Positions 1 to 9,365 of a DNA stretch of 64,000 nt are shown here, piece by piece. Origin of the DNA: JAMXLO01 sp963696645 (lineage in GTDB: Bacteria > Pseudomonadota > Alphaproteobacteria > Acetobacterales > Acetobacteraceae); the NCBI GenBank assembly GCA_963696645.1, contig CAVOKY010000007.1:186001-250000 (forward strand), given 5' to 3'. Under the pieces are notes generated by a model. The model was not told the origin of the DNA. It worked only from the letters and a program-made list of their open reading frames with translations, and made no database searches. The translations under genes were made by a program, and so were the position numbers. Every line of letters starts with the position of its first letter. The first letter of the stretch is position 1.

Positions 1-1052
1 CCCTCCAGTTGGGCCGATGCTGGAAAAGATAGAAGATGGCGACTGACAGGTAGTGGTTGGGAGGCAGCAGCCCCGCGCTTCTGGTGACGATGCCGTGACG
101 ATCATGGTCAGTGTCGCAGGCAAAAGCGATGTCGAAGCGATCCTTGAGGTCGATCAGGCCCTGCATCGCATAAGGCGAGGACGGGTCCATGCGGATTTGG
201 CCGTCCCAATCGACCGTCATGAAACGGAAGGTCGGATCGACGACGTCGCTGACAACCGTCAAATTCAAATTGTAACAGTCGGCGATCGCACTCCAATAGT
301 GAACACCGGCGCCACCGAGCGGATCCACTCCCATCCGGATGCTGGCGCCACGAAGCACATCCATATCGAGCACGCTGCCGAGATCGCTCACGTAGGCATT
401 GAGGAAGTCATGCCGGTGGGTGGTGGCGGCGCGCAGGGCTCGTTCGAACGGCATTCTCTGCACATCCTGGACGCCACGCTCCAGGAGACTGTTGGCCCTG
501 GCTTCGATCCATTTGGTGACATCGGTACCTGCGGGCCCGCCATTGGGAGGATTGTATTTGAAGCCGCCGCTATTGGGCGGATTGTGTGAAGGTGTAATGA
601 CAATTCCATCCGCCAGGCCAGTTTTGCGGTTGCGATTGTGAACAAGAATCGCGTGAGATACCGCCGGTGTGGGGGTGTAGTCGTCGTTCGCTGCAAGCAT
701 GACGTCCACGCCGTTGGCGGCCAGCACTTCGACTGCGCTGGCGGAAGCCGGCACGGACAGCGCGTGCGTATCGATGCCAAGGAACAGCGGGCCGTCAATG
801 CCCTGCGCCTTGCGGTAATCACAAATCGCCTGGCTGATGGCCAGCACATGCCATTGGTTGAAACTGCGCTCGAACGAGAACTCCACGATGCCCGGACGTG
901 CCGAACGCCACACGCTGCTCCCGGACGGACGGGTCAGGCTCGTTGGTGTAGTAGGCCGTAACAAGCCTTGGAACATCGACCAGCATTGCTGGCGTGGCCA
1001 GTTTGCCGGCAAACGGACTCACTCTTACAGCCGCAATGTTCGTGTCACTCAT
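1..1052 (-). pseudogene. pgm: Phosphoglucomutase (alpha-D-glucose-specific), frameshifted, 3' end beyond window
   Basis: Interconverts glucose 1-phosphate and glucose 6-phosphate in the cytoplasm, feeding glycogen and nucleotide-sugar synthesis. Translation starts at 1052 (MSDTNIAAVRVSPFAGK) and reaches the FGTSGHRG motif of the Pgm family near 884. It then continues in another frame with FNQWHVLAISQA, the active-site ITPSHNPP, NPPNGGPAGTDVTKWIEARAN, VDPLGG and the metal-binding DTDHDRHG. A single missing G in the run after CATCGT at about 882-886 accounts for the shift. Every expected motif is otherwise intact, so a sequence error is more likely than true loss. The last part lies before position 1. 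It follows aroQ on the same strand with a 191-bp gap. Confidence 0.85.
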
Positions 1053-1243
1053 TCGGCACCTCTTCCCGCAGACGTCGTCGCGCCTTCAACCCGCACCACC
1101 TGCCGCCGTCCGCCATGATGGCATTGCAGCAGACCATAAATCGCGCAGATCCGAGCGGCGGTCGAGCAACAATGGATTTGTCATCAGATAGTCACAGGCG
1201 TGGAGTAGTCGCGCCATACCAGTTGTCCCGCGACTGCTGTTCG

Positions 1244-1690
1244 TCAGCGTCCCGCTGTCCTCTTTCTCAGGATTTCCAGCACCGCATCAAGTCCGAGAAT
1301 GTAAGAGTGCATCCCGAAGCCGGTGATGACCCCTTCCGCCACATCGGAGAGCACGCAGTGGATGTTGCGCTTCGCGATGTTGCTGATGTGTACCTCCACG
1401 TACGGCAGCGCCGCCCCTTTGATGCAATCCTTCAACGCATAGCCCGCATACGTAAAGCCGGCCGGGTTCATGACCAGTCCATCGAAGCCTTCGTCGGTTG
1501 CCTTGTATATACGGTTGATCGCCTCGCCTTCGATGTTGGTATAACAGATTTCCAGTTGATAGCCGTGATCTTGAGCATGACGCTGCAGCATGGCGTCCAG
1601 CTCAGCCGGAGTCGTCGAACCATAGATCTCCGGCTCACGCCGCCCGAGGAACGTCAGATTGGCTCCTTGCAATAGCAGAATCTTCGCCAC
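1244..1690 (-). CDS. aroQ: Type II 3-dehydroquinate dehydratase
   Basis: Dehydrates 3-dehydroquinate to 3-dehydroshikimate (shikimate pathway or quinate breakdown; a cytoplasmic dodecamer in this family). I chose the GTG at 1690 because a GGAGG lies about 7 bases before it. The alternative ATG codons at 1702 and 1705 overlap that site and would add unneeded residues. The 148-residue product fits the family size. Asn11 (QGANL), Tyr23 (REPEIYG) and His101 (VEVHISN) match the catalytic set. The usual NPGAYTHTS loop reads NPAGFTYAG and the basic residue after the His loop is altered, so this may be a divergent paralogue rather than the housekeeping copy. Confidence 0.85.
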   Translation of the reverse strand: MAKILLLQGANLTFLGRREPEIYGSTTPAELDAMLQRHAQDHGYQLEICYTNIEGEAINRIYKATDEGFDGLVMNPAGFTYAGYALKDCIKGAALPYVEVHISNIAKRNIHCVLSDVAEGVITGFGMHSYILGLDAVLEILRKRTAGR

Positions 1691-1924
1691 CGCAGCCTCC
1701 ATCATAAAGCACTGGTCGATGTGCTTCCATCATAGGCCTGGCGTTCTACCGGTCTATGCCCAATGTTCAACGCGCTGTAGCTGACGCGATAGTTTCGCTA
1801 AGAGGACGCCCAGAGTTCGTCCTCGCCTAACGCCCGACCACAACGGTGGGTGCGCACCAGCCATTCGTTTCGATCGACCTTCCCACCCTTGCCCCCACCG
1901 CGCCGCCCGCTAGGATGAAGGCCC

Positions 1925-2662
1925 ATGCCCCCTTCCCCCTCGTCCCCAGTGGACATCATCCTCGTCCACAGCTCCGACCTGCACGTCGATGACGAGCGCA
2001 ACGCCACCAAGCACAGCGGCGGCACGACCGGCCTCGCAGCGGTGCTCGCCGCTGCGCGCGCGGCGGATGCCGATGTCGTGCTGCTCGCCGGCGACACGTT
2101 CGACAACAATCGCGTTGCTTCCCCCGTACTCGATCGCACCGCACAGTTGCTGGCCGATGCCGGCCGGCCGGTGGTGATCCTGCCCGGCAACCACGATCCT
2201 GCACTGCCCAACAGCGTCTTCATCCGCGGCAACTTCCACGGCATTCCGAACGTCACCGTACTCGGCATCACGCACGACGAGGCGGTGGGCTTCCCGCTGC
2301 ACGATCTGGAAATCTGGGGACACGCGCATCGCGACTACGAGAACATGGTTCCGCTGCGCGGCCCGCGGCCTCGCTCCACACGCTGGCAGATCGCCATGGC
2401 GCACGGGCACTACGAGCCGCCGGAAACCTTTGCCACGCCGCTGCGCCCGTCATGGCTGTTCAGCGACGATGCCATCGCGGCGACCGAGGCGGACTACCTG
2501 GCGCTGGGACACTGGGACCGGCCGGTGCGCGTCGGCAACGGCGAGGTGCCGGCGTACTACTCCGGCTCGCCCGACCTCGCGCAAACGGTTAACCTGGTCC
2601 GGCTGACCGCGGACGGCCAGGTCGTCGTCACGCGTGAACCGCTGCAGTGGGACGACGGCTAG
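1925..2662 (+). CDS. Calcineurin-like metallophosphoesterase
   Basis: Dinuclear-metal phosphoesterase of the calcineurin/SbcD/MRE11-like superfamily; the substrate cannot be told from the sequence. The metal-binding series is complete and in order: SSDLH (16-20), GDTFD (56-60), GNHD (88-91), GHAH (132-135), AHGHY (159-163) and a final GHWD near 191. The 245-residue length is that of a lone catalytic domain, without the capping domain of SbcD. No signal peptide is visible. The downstream enoyl-CoA hydratase-like gene begins 25 bases after the stop on the same strand, so the two may be cotranscribed. Confidence 0.8.
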   Translation: MPPSPSSPVDIILVHSSDLHVDDERNATKHSGGTTGLAAVLAAARAADADVVLLAGDTFDNNRVASPVLDRTAQLLADAGRPVVILPGNHDPALPNSVFIRGNFHGIPNVTVLGITHDEAVGFPLHDLEIWGHAHRDYENMVPLRGPRPRSTRWQIAMAHGHYEPPETFATPLRPSWLFSDDAIAATEADYLALGHWDRPVRVGNGEVPAYYSGSPDLAQTVNLVRLTADGQVVVTREPLQWDDG

Positions 2663-2687
2663 CACAACCACAACGGAGGATGCCGCG

Positions 2688-3476
2688 ATGCCCCTGCTCT
2701 GCGAACGCCGTGGCGCCGTCGCCATCCTGACACTCAGCCGCCCGGAAGCACGCAACGCCTGGTGCGAGGAATTCCAGACCGGCCTGCCGCAGCGCCTGAC
2801 GGAACTGGAGAACGACCGCGACATCCGTTGCGTCATCCTGACCGGCGATGACCGCGGCGGTGCATTCAGTGCCGGCGCGGACCTGAAGAACCCCCGCACG
2901 CATTCGATGGACTCGATCGCCGAATTCATCGAGGCGCTGCCGAATCGGCGGCGCGCGCATCCGATACCGATGCTGACCGATTTCGCCAAGCCGATCATCG
3001 CCGCGGTCAACGGCTATGCGGTGGGCATCGGCTGCATCGTCACCTACTGCTGCGACATGATCGTCGCGTCCGACCGCGCCGAGTGGCGTCTGCCGCAGAG
3101 CGGCCTCGGCATCATCCCGGCGCAGGGCGGCGCCACGCGCCTAGCACGGTGGGTCGGCAAGGGGCTGGCGATGCGCGCGGCGTTCGGCTTTCCGCTGAAG
3201 GCCGACGAAGCGTATCGCATCGGACTGGCGCAGTGGCTGGTGCCGCATGACGAATTGATGGCGCGCGCGATGGAGGTGGCGGAACACATCGCATCGCTGC
3301 CACCGCTGGCGGCCCGGCTGGCGAAAGAGTCTCTGACCCGCGGGATGGATGTGCCGCTGGCGGATGCCGTACTGGGCGATCTGTATCGTTTCGCGACGCT
3401 GGAACTGACCGAGGACAAGCAGGAGGCGCACCAGGCCTGGCGCGAACGTCGCAAACCGCGCTTCAAGGGGCGGTAA
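2688..3476 (+). CDS. Enoyl-CoA hydratase/isomerase (crotonase) family protein
   Basis: Crotonase-fold acyl-CoA enzyme of 262 residues, the usual family length. The start at 2688 follows GGAGGA by about 7 bases; an upstream in-frame ATG at 2634 lies inside the previous gene. The acyl-CoA oxyanion loop is present (FSAGADLK, 60-67) and the second turn is recognisable (GLGIIPAQGG, 139-148). The two glutamates that catalyse hydration in rat mitochondrial hydratase (E144, E164) align with Gln137 and Arg163. The enzyme therefore probably performs another crotonase reaction (isomerase, thioesterase or decarboxylase type) or is not catalytic. Its real substrate is unknown. Confidence 0.8.
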   Translation: MPLLCERRGAVAILTLSRPEARNAWCEEFQTGLPQRLTELENDRDIRCVILTGDDRGGAFSAGADLKNPRTHSMDSIAEFIEALPNRRRAHPIPMLTDFAKPIIAAVNGYAVGIGCIVTYCCDMIVASDRAEWRLPQSGLGIIPAQGGATRLARWVGKGLAMRAAFGFPLKADEAYRIGLAQWLVPHDELMARAMEVAEHIASLPPLAARLAKESLTRGMDVPLADAVLGDLYRFATLELTEDKQEAHQAWRERRKPRFKGR

Positions 3477-3488
3477 GAGATGCAACGG

Positions 3489-3662
3489 TCATGGCGAGGA
3501 GTGCCGCGAGACGGCAATCTCGTCCGTGCGCAATGGGCAGGGGATTGCTTCGTCGCTGCGCTCCTCGCAATGACAGGGCGCTTGCGATCGTCGCAATGAC
3601 AGGACAAATGCACTCCTCGTTGACAGGGGAAATGCACACCTCGTTGATACGGGAAGTGCGCT
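3489..3662. repeat. BIME-like pair of intergenic repeats plus short direct repeats
   Basis: Two inverted copies of a roughly 35-bp repeat face each other here. One is reversed (about 3489-3523, GGCGAGGAGTGCCGCGAGAC) and one is forward (3542-3576, GCTTCGTCGCTGCGCTCCTC, ending in GCAATGACAG). Further copies occur near 22401 and 45828. They are followed at 3576-3662 by several short near-repeats of the form TTGACAGGGGAAATGCAC. The stretch has no credible gene. Confidence 0.7.
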
Positions 3663-3695
3663 CCGTGCGTTGACAAGCAGGAACAGGAGGAACGG

Positions 3696-4649
3696 ATGCC
3701 GCAGTCGATCCGTGCCGTGGTGGTTGATCCTTCGCACAACGACAAGCTTGTGTTGCGCGACGTCGAACTGCCGGCGGCCGCGCCCAACGAAGTCACTGTC
3801 CGCGTCACCGCGATCTCGCTGAACCGCGGCGAGACCAATCGCGCGTTGTCGCAGTCAGTCGCCGGCGCACGCCCCGGCTGGGATTTCGCCGGCATCATCG
3901 AGGCAACCGCGGCAGACGGCAGCGGGCCGGCAGCGGGAACGCGCGTGGTCGGCCTGTTGCCGACGGGCGCCTGGGCAGAACGCGTGCGGGCACCGAGCGA
4001 ATCGGTTGCCGCGCTGCCGGATGCGGTCACCGACGCGCAGGCCGCGACCTTGCCCGTCGCCGGTCTGACCGCGCTGCACGCGCTGCGCCAGGGCGGCTTG
4101 CTGCTCGGCCGCAACGTGCTGGTGGATGGCACCACGGGCGGCGTCGGCCACCTCGCGGTCCAACTGGCCGCCCGGTCGGGCGCGTTGGTGTACGGCCACG
4201 TGCGTCGAGCCGAACAGAAGGCGATGATCGCGGAATGGTGCGGCGACCGCATCATCGTAGCGGCAGACCTGCGCGCCGCTGCGGCGAGCGGGCCGTACCA
4301 CCTGATCGTCGATTCCGTCGGCGGTTCGGCGTTGTCCGCGGCACTGACGATGCTGCAACCGAACGGTACCTGCGTGCACTTCGGCGTGTCGGAATCGGCC
4401 ATGACGACGTTCGAGAGCGGCGCTTTCTTTCGACAGGGCGGCGTGAAGCTGTATGGCCTGATCCTGTTCCACGAACTGCGATGGGTGGAACCAGCTTCGG
4501 TGGGCCTCACGGTGCTGGCACAGCTCGTGGCAGACCGTACGCTGCAGCCTCATATCGAGATCGAGGCGCCCTGGACGGAGATCGCCGGCATCGCGCGCCG
4601 TCTACTTGCCCGCGAGTTCGTCGGCAAGGCAGTGCTGCACGTGACGTGA
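3696..4649 (+). CDS. Medium-chain dehydrogenase/reductase, quinone-oxidoreductase type
   Basis: NAD(P)H-dependent oxidoreductase of the MDR superfamily, quinone reductase subgroup, 317 residues. The N-terminal GroES-like half carries the SLNRGE-type segment and GWDFAGIIE. The cofactor-binding Rossmann half has GGVGHLAVQLAA, close to the zeta-crystallin AxxGGVG motif. The structural-zinc cysteines of alcohol dehydrogenases are absent, consistent with a zinc-free quinone or enone reductase. An AGGAGG lies just before the ATG. It converges on the EamA fragment, whose stop lies 12 bases downstream on the other strand. Confidence 0.8.
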   Translation: MPQSIRAVVVDPSHNDKLVLRDVELPAAAPNEVTVRVTAISLNRGETNRALSQSVAGARPGWDFAGIIEATAADGSGPAAGTRVVGLLPTGAWAERVRAPSESVAALPDAVTDAQAATLPVAGLTALHALRQGGLLLGRNVLVDGTTGGVGHLAVQLAARSGALVYGHVRRAEQKAMIAEWCGDRIIVAADLRAAAASGPYHLIVDSVGGSALSAALTMLQPNGTCVHFGVSESAMTTFESGAFFRQGGVKLYGLILFHELRWVEPASVGLTVLAQLVADRTLQPHIEIEAPWTEIAGIARRLLAREFVGKAVLHVT

Positions 4650-4660
4650 CGGAGAACCGT

Positions 4661-4947
4661 CTATCCTCGCCGCAGCACGATCGCGGCGGCCGCCAGCATC
4701 AGTGCCATCCCCACCACGTCGCCGATGTCCAGCTTCTCGCCGAACAACGTGGTGCCGATCGCCACGGCGACGACCGGCGAGACGAACGCGTAGGTGCCGG
4801 TGCGGCTGGCGCCCCAGTCGCGCACCAGCAGGAAGTAGATCACCGTGGACAGGATCGAGCCCGGCAGCAGCAGATAGAGCCAGGCGATCGCGGCGTGCCA
4901 TCCCCAGGGATGGATCAGTGCCTCACGCGCGCCTGGTTCGAATAATA
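4661..4947 (-). pseudogene. EamA/DMT family transporter, 3' fragment cut off by IS630
   Basis: C-terminal portion of a drug/metabolite exporter separated from its 5' part (6121-6767) by an IS630 insertion. The reading runs FEPGAREALIHPWGWHAAIA, then the membrane segment WLYLLLPGSILSTVIYFLLV, then SPVVAVAIGTTLFGEKLDIG and a final hydrophobic helix ending LRRG. The last two helices and the GE motif between them are typical of the second EamA repeat. Removing the element and one TA rejoins this fragment in frame with SSIL from the 5' part. It has no start signal of its own. Confidence 0.85.
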
Positions 4948-6120
4948 CCAGAAGCTGGAAGTCCCGACTCTTCGGAGGGATTCCCGAATCGGCGGAACTC
5001 TGACTCCTTGTACCCTGAAGTTCTTTTGGGGGGTCACGGCATGGGCAAGGCGATCGAGATCACGCGCTTGGACCGGTCCGCTGCTGAGCTGCGCGGCGTT
5101 GCCATTAAAACCCAGGATGCCGCCGTTACGCGACGCCTGCTGGGCATCGCGCTTTTGCTGGACGGTTGGTCGCGTGGCGAGGCTGCTACGGCCAGTGGGA
5201 TGGACCGGCAGACGCTATGCGACTGGGTGCATCGCTACAACGCGTCTGACGTTTCCGGCCTGGCAACCGGCAGGCGCTCTGGACGCCCTTCGGCGCTGAA
5301 CGAGGCGCAAATGGCTGAACTGAAGGAGATAGTGATCAAAGGGCCTGATCCGGAGAAAGACGGCGTTGTGCGGTGGCGCTGCGTTGATCTGCGCGCGAAG
5401 ATCGCCAGCCACTTCGCGGTTACGTTCCACAAGCGCAGCGTGGCCAAGCTGCTCTGCAAGCTCAAGCTGACGCGGTTGCAGCCGCGCCCCTACCATCCGA
5501 AGAAGGACGCAGCGGCGCAGGAGAGTTTCAAAATAAACTTCGCCAGCCTGATGAACGAAGTCCTGCCAGTATCCGCGACGGGCAAACCTGTGGAGGTGTG
5601 GTTCCAAGATGAAGCCAGAGTAGGCCAGAAGGGATGGCTCCCGTACCAGTGGGCGCCGATTGGTTCCCGGCCACCCGCAGTACGGGATAACCGCCACGAT
5701 TCGGTCTATCTGTTTGGTGCGATCTGCCCCGCTCGTGAGGTCGGCGCCGCGGTCATCATGCCCGCCGCCAATACCGAGGCAATGAACGAGCATCTGAAGG
5801 AAATCAGCACGCAGGTGCAGCCCGGTGCGCACGCCGTCCTGATCTGCGACGGCGCCGGCTGGCATCAGCGCGGCAAGAAGCTGAAAGTCCCAGTCAACAT
5901 CACGCTAATCTCACTGCCACCCTATTCGCCGGAACTCAACTCGATGGAGAACGTCTGGCACTACCTCCGGGCCAACAAGCTGAGCCTGTTGGTATGGGAC
6001 AGCTACGAGGCCATCGTCACAGCTTGCAAGGATGCGTGGCATTTTCTGATCAGCGACCCCGATCGCATCAGATCCATCGGAACTCGCGCTTGGGCGTGCG
6101 TCATGACTTAGGGCTTCTGG
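4948..6120. mobile_element. IS630-family insertion sequence, copy 1 (1,173 bp)
   Basis: Complete element flanked by the TA duplication expected of IS630/Tc1-mariner (TA at 4946-4947 and 6121-6122). The ends are inverted: CCAGAAGC at the left and GCTTCTGG at the right, with further matches (AAGTC, GAC) inside. A second copy of exactly the same length lies at 53706-54878. I noticed only two base differences between them, one before the transposase and one changing Asp to Asn, so transposition was recent. Here it interrupts an EamA exporter gene. Confidence 0.92.
5041..6111 (+). CDS. IS630-family transposase
   Basis: DDE transposase of 356 residues. The N-terminal half has helix-turn-helix segments (GVAIKTQDAAVTRRLLGIAL; MDRQTLCDWVHRYN; a winged part ending KRSVAKLLCKLKL). 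The catalytic half shows WFQDEARVGQKG, LICDGAGWHQ and LPPYSPELNSMENVWHYLR, which supply the Asp, Asp and Glu of IS630 enzymes. The ATG at 5041 is the natural start; the open frame extends upstream only because the flanking DNA lacks stops. No frameshift is needed, so it may be functional. The copy at 53799-54869 differs by one noticed residue (NRHD versus NRHN). Confidence 0.93.
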   Translation: MGKAIEITRLDRSAAELRGVAIKTQDAAVTRRLLGIALLLDGWSRGEAATASGMDRQTLCDWVHRYNASDVSGLATGRRSGRPSALNEAQMAELKEIVIKGPDPEKDGVVRWRCVDLRAKIASHFAVTFHKRSVAKLLCKLKLTRLQPRPYHPKKDAAAQESFKINFASLMNEVLPVSATGKPVEVWFQDEARVGQKGWLPYQWAPIGSRPPAVRDNRHDSVYLFGAICPAREVGAAVIMPAANTEAMNEHLKEISTQVQPGAHAVLICDGAGWHQRGKKLKVPVNITLISLPPYSPELNSMENVWHYLRANKLSLLVWDSYEAIVTACKDAWHFLISDPDRIRSIGTRAWACVMT

Positions 6121-6767
6121 TATAAGATCGAGCTGACCAGCAGAAGCGCGCCGCCGATCAGATTGGTCATCGCCGCCATCTGCGCCGGCGCGAGCGACGT
6201 CATCAGTGGCCGCGCCATTACCGACCCTGACGTGTAGCACAGCGTGCCGATAATCACGCCCGATGCACCGAGCAGTTCCCACACATCAAGCGTGCCGGCG
6301 AATGCCGCCGGACCGAACAGCACGATGATGCCGGCCACGCCGATCGCAATCGCCACAACCTGGCGCCATGATGAGCGCTCCTGCCCGAACGCCACCGCGA
6401 AGCTCAGCAAGGCGATCGGCGTGAGTGCGCAGGAAAGCACGGCAGCCAGGCCCGCGGTGATGTGGCGCAATCCGTAAAGCTGGATCACCTGGTTCAGCGA
6501 CACCATCAGGATGGCCACCACGAACAGCCGTCCGGTCAGCCGCATGGGAATCTGCAGCCGCTGCCCGCGTGCCCAGCGCCACAGCAGAAGCATGATACCA
6601 GCCGCGGTCCAGCGCGTGCCGGCGAACACGCCTGGCGGCACGACCGCGATGCCGATTTTCATGGCGAGCCATGTCGTGCCCCAGACGAAGCACAGCACCG
6701 CGAACAGCGCACGCTGACGCGCGGCCAGCGACATGGCCTGTCGGGCGTTCAGTGCGATCGCCGGCAT
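6121..6767 (-). pseudogene. EamA/DMT family transporter, 5' part interrupted by IS630
   Basis: Inner-membrane exporter of the drug/metabolite transporter superfamily. This fragment carries the first EamA repeat (ALFAVLCFVWGTTWLAMKIG and following helices) and part of the second, then runs into the insertion after SSIL. The 3' piece is at 4661-4947. Before insertion the protein would have been about 310 residues with ten helices, the normal family size. Its ATG immediately follows the stop of the DAO gene, so it is the last gene of the cysQ-led operon and could have exported a product of those enzymes. The truncated protein is unlikely to work. Confidence 0.85.
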
Positions 6768-8141
6768 CTATGCAGCCCGTCGGTGACCTTCGGTGAACCG
6801 GCTGAAACGGAATGGCGCGGGATCGACGATCGGTGTATCCCCCGCAACAAGGTCGGCCGCGAGGTGTCCGGCGCCGGGGCCGATGCCGAAGCCATGACCG
6901 GAGAAGCCGGTGGCGAGGAAGAAGCCGGGGATGACGGCGACCTCGCCGATCACCGGTACCGCATCCGGCGTCACATCGATCAGTCCGCCCCAGCTTTCCG
7001 CCACCTGCATGCGGGCGAACGCCGGAAACGCGCGCGACAATGCCTCACGCGCCTCGTCCAAGGTGGCCTGCTTCGGCGTCGGGTCCAGCACGCGCACCGC
7101 CTCGAACGGCGTCGTCTCGTCCAGCGACCATTTGCGGCGCGTGCCCCACTCCTGCATGAAACGGCGGCCCAGATGCAGGCGGACCTCGCCGTAGTTCCGC
7201 CGCAGGGTCGGCAGATATTGCAGCAGGAGGCGGAACGAATCGGGCGTGATGTCGGCGACGTTGGCATTACGCCGGGCGATGGTGTAGCCGCCGTCCAGCC
7301 GCTTGCGGAAGGCAAACACCGAGCCTCCGGCAGTAACCTCCGGGCCACCGCTCAGCGGGGCAGTGCGGAATACCGATCCCAGCACTCGTAACTGCGGCAG
7401 ATCGATGCCGGCATTGCCGCAGAACAGCCGCGACCATGCGCCGCCGGCGAGCACGACGGTGTCGCACGCGATCCGGCCCCGCTCGGTGACGACGCCCGAG
7501 ACTCGGCCGCCCTGCGTCTCGAGGCCGCGCACCGCGCATTGCGTCACGATCGTTGCGCCTACCGCGCGCGCCGCCTCGGCGATCGCTGGCGCTGCCTGCG
7601 ACGGTTCGGCGCGGCCATCGGTCGGCGTGTGCAGTGCGCCGACGAACATGCCCGATGCGCCTGGCACCACCGTATCGATCGCCGATCCGCGCACCACCCG
7701 CGCATCGACCTGGTACTGCCGCGTTTCGGCCAGCCATTGCTCCTGCGCAGCGATCTCCTGTTCGGTTTCACATAGATAGGCGATGCCGGCCTGGCGGAAG
7801 CCGGTGTCGCGGCCGATGCGCTGGTTCATGCCGCGCCACAACCGCAGGCTCTCGATTGCCAGCGGGATCTCGAGCGCATCGCGCCCCATGGTTCGGCACC
7901 AGCCCCAGTTGCGGCTCGACTGTTCGGCACCGATGCTCCCCTTTTCGCACAACACGACCGAGTGGCCCTTCTCGGCCAGGAACAGCGCGGTGCACACGCC
8001 GATGATGCCGCCGCCAATCACCACCACGCCGGCGCGAGGAGGCAACGCAGGGTCGGACTGCACGGGATCGACGGGTGGCGACATTGGATCGGTGGCCGGT
8101 GGTACATCGCGACCATAAGCCTGGCGTGCAACACTGACCAT
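6768..8141 (-). CDS. FAD-dependent oxidoreductase, DAO (glycine/D-amino-acid oxidase) family
   Basis: Flavoenzyme that oxidises an amine or amino acid, 457 residues. An N-terminal tail of about 35 residues precedes the FAD-binding beta-alpha-beta motif VVVIGGGIIG (about 39-48), followed by VVLCEKG. The FAD domain closes with GFFLATGFSGHGFGIGPGAG near residue 420, typical of DAO. The start may be one of several; an internal ATG (MSPPVDPV) would remove 19 residues. It sits 62 bases after the aminotransferase gene, and its stop touches the EamA start, which implies one transcript. The substrate is unknown. Confidence 0.85.
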   Translation of the reverse strand: MVSVARQAYGRDVPPATDPMSPPVDPVQSDPALPPRAGVVVIGGGIIGVCTALFLAEKGHSVVLCEKGSIGAEQSSRNWGWCRTMGRDALEIPLAIESLRLWRGMNQRIGRDTGFRQAGIAYLCETEQEIAAQEQWLAETRQYQVDARVVRGSAIDTVVPGASGMFVGALHTPTDGRAEPSQAAPAIAEAARAVGATIVTQCAVRGLETQGGRVSGVVTERGRIACDTVVLAGGAWSRLFCGNAGIDLPQLRVLGSVFRTAPLSGGPEVTAGGSVFAFRKRLDGGYTIARRNANVADITPDSFRLLLQYLPTLRRNYGEVRLHLGRRFMQEWGTRRKWSLDETTPFEAVRVLDPTPKQATLDEAREALSRAFPAFARMQVAESWGGLIDVTPDAVPVIGEVAVIPGFFLATGFSGHGFGIGPGAGHLAADLVAGDTPIVDPAPFRFSRFTEGHRRAA

Positions 8142-8203
8142 TGAACCCTGGTCATCGGAGCGTTGCGCGGAATGGGCTGGCGTTTCGGCGTCGCGCGTCT
8201 GGC

Positions 8204-9361
8204 CTATTCCAATTCGCGCACAATCCGCGCGACTATTTCACCAAGCCGCTCGTAGTCCTCGATGTCGTTGTACGCAGCAGCGGAAATCCGCAGCCAGATG
8301 CCGCCAGCCAGCACATGCGTCGGCGCGTCCGTGCCGGCCGCCAACAGCCGGCTACGCATTTCGGCCGACCGTTCCGCAGTTGCGGCACCGGTGAGCGGCA
8401 GACGCACCACGCCCATCGAGCCCGTCAACGCGCCGGTCGCCCCAGGTTCGGTGTTCAGCCGCCGTGCCAGCAGCGACGTCGCCGCCGCGGCCAGCGCATT
8501 GTTGCGCTCCATCAGCGCCTCACCACCCAGGCGCGCATGGAAATCGACCGCCGCGACGGTTGCCAGATATGCACTGGGATCGCGCGTACCGGTCCAGTCG
8601 AATTCTGCCAGGAAACCGCTGCCCAAACCGTGCGAGATCGTCACCGGATACAGGCCCTGCTGACGATCCGGATCGGCGTAGAGAAATGCCGAACCCTTCG
8701 GTGCGCACAGCCATTTATGGCAGTTGCCGGTGTACCAGTCGGCGCCGATCGCACGCATGTCCAGCGCCACCTGCGCCGGCCCGTGCGCGCCATCCACCAG
8801 CACCGGAACGTCGGCCTCGTGGCACACGTCAATGATGCGCCGCAACGGCAGCACCAGCGCGCTGCCCGAGGTGATGTGGTCCACCACCGCAACACGCGTT
8901 CGCTGCGTCAGAGCGGCAGCGACGTTGGCAACAATCGCATCGGCCCGCGGATGCGGGAACGGCACCTCGGCTTCCACCACGCGCGCACCGGCACGTTCGG
9001 TGACGTAACGCACGGCGTTGCGCACCGCGCCATAGCCATGGGTCAGCACGACAATTTCGTCGTCCGGCTGCAGACGCAGTGAGCGCAGCACGGCATTGCA
9101 GCCGGTGGTCGCATTATCGACGAACGCGATGTCCTTGCCGTCGGCGCCGATGAAGGCGCCGAGCCGATCAGCGGCGTGACGCAACGCATCCGGCAGCACG
9201 GTACGCATGAAGCGGCTGGGCTGTGCCTCCATGCGGCGTTGCCAGTCCTGCAGCGCGGCCAGCACCACGCGCGGCGCCGCGCCGAACGAGCCGTGATTGA
9301 CAGTGAGAAAATCCCAGTCCAGCGGCCATTCGTGACGCACCGCCTTGCCCAGCAGCGGCAT
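8204..9361 (-). CDS. Class V aminotransferase (isopenicillin-N epimerase-like)
   Basis: PLP enzyme of fold type I, class V (the NifS/isopenicillin-N epimerase branch), about 385 residues. Recognisable features in order are LTVNHGSFGAAP near the N-terminus, VDNATTGCNAVLR, LVDGAHGPAQVALD with the pyridine-binding Asp, and TGNCHKWLCAPKG carrying the Schiff-base lysine. I prefer the ATG at 9361, five bases before the end of the LLM gene. A longer reading from a TTG at 9397 would overlap that gene. It could act as a cysteine desulfurase-like lyase, epimerase or aminotransferase. Its place beside CysQ and an SsuD-like enzyme suggests a sulfur or amine substrate, which is inference. Confidence 0.85.
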   Translation of the reverse strand: MPLLGKAVRHEWPLDWDFLTVNHGSFGAAPRVVLAALQDWQRRMEAQPSRFMRTVLPDALRHAADRLGAFIGADGKDIAFVDNATTGCNAVLRSLRLQPDDEIVVLTHGYGAVRNAVRYVTERAGARVVEAEVPFPHPRADAIVANVAAALTQRTRVAVVDHITSGSALVLPLRRIIDVCHEADVPVLVDGAHGPAQVALDMRAIGADWYTGNCHKWLCAPKGSAFLYADPDRQQGLYPVTISHGLGSGFLAEFDWTGTRDPSAYLATVAAVDFHARLGGEALMERNNALAAAATSLLARRLNTEPGATGALTGSMGVVRLPLTGAATAERSAEMRSRLLAAGTDAPTHVLAGGIWLRISAAAYNDIEDYERLGEIVARIVRELE

Positions 9362-9365
9362 CGCG

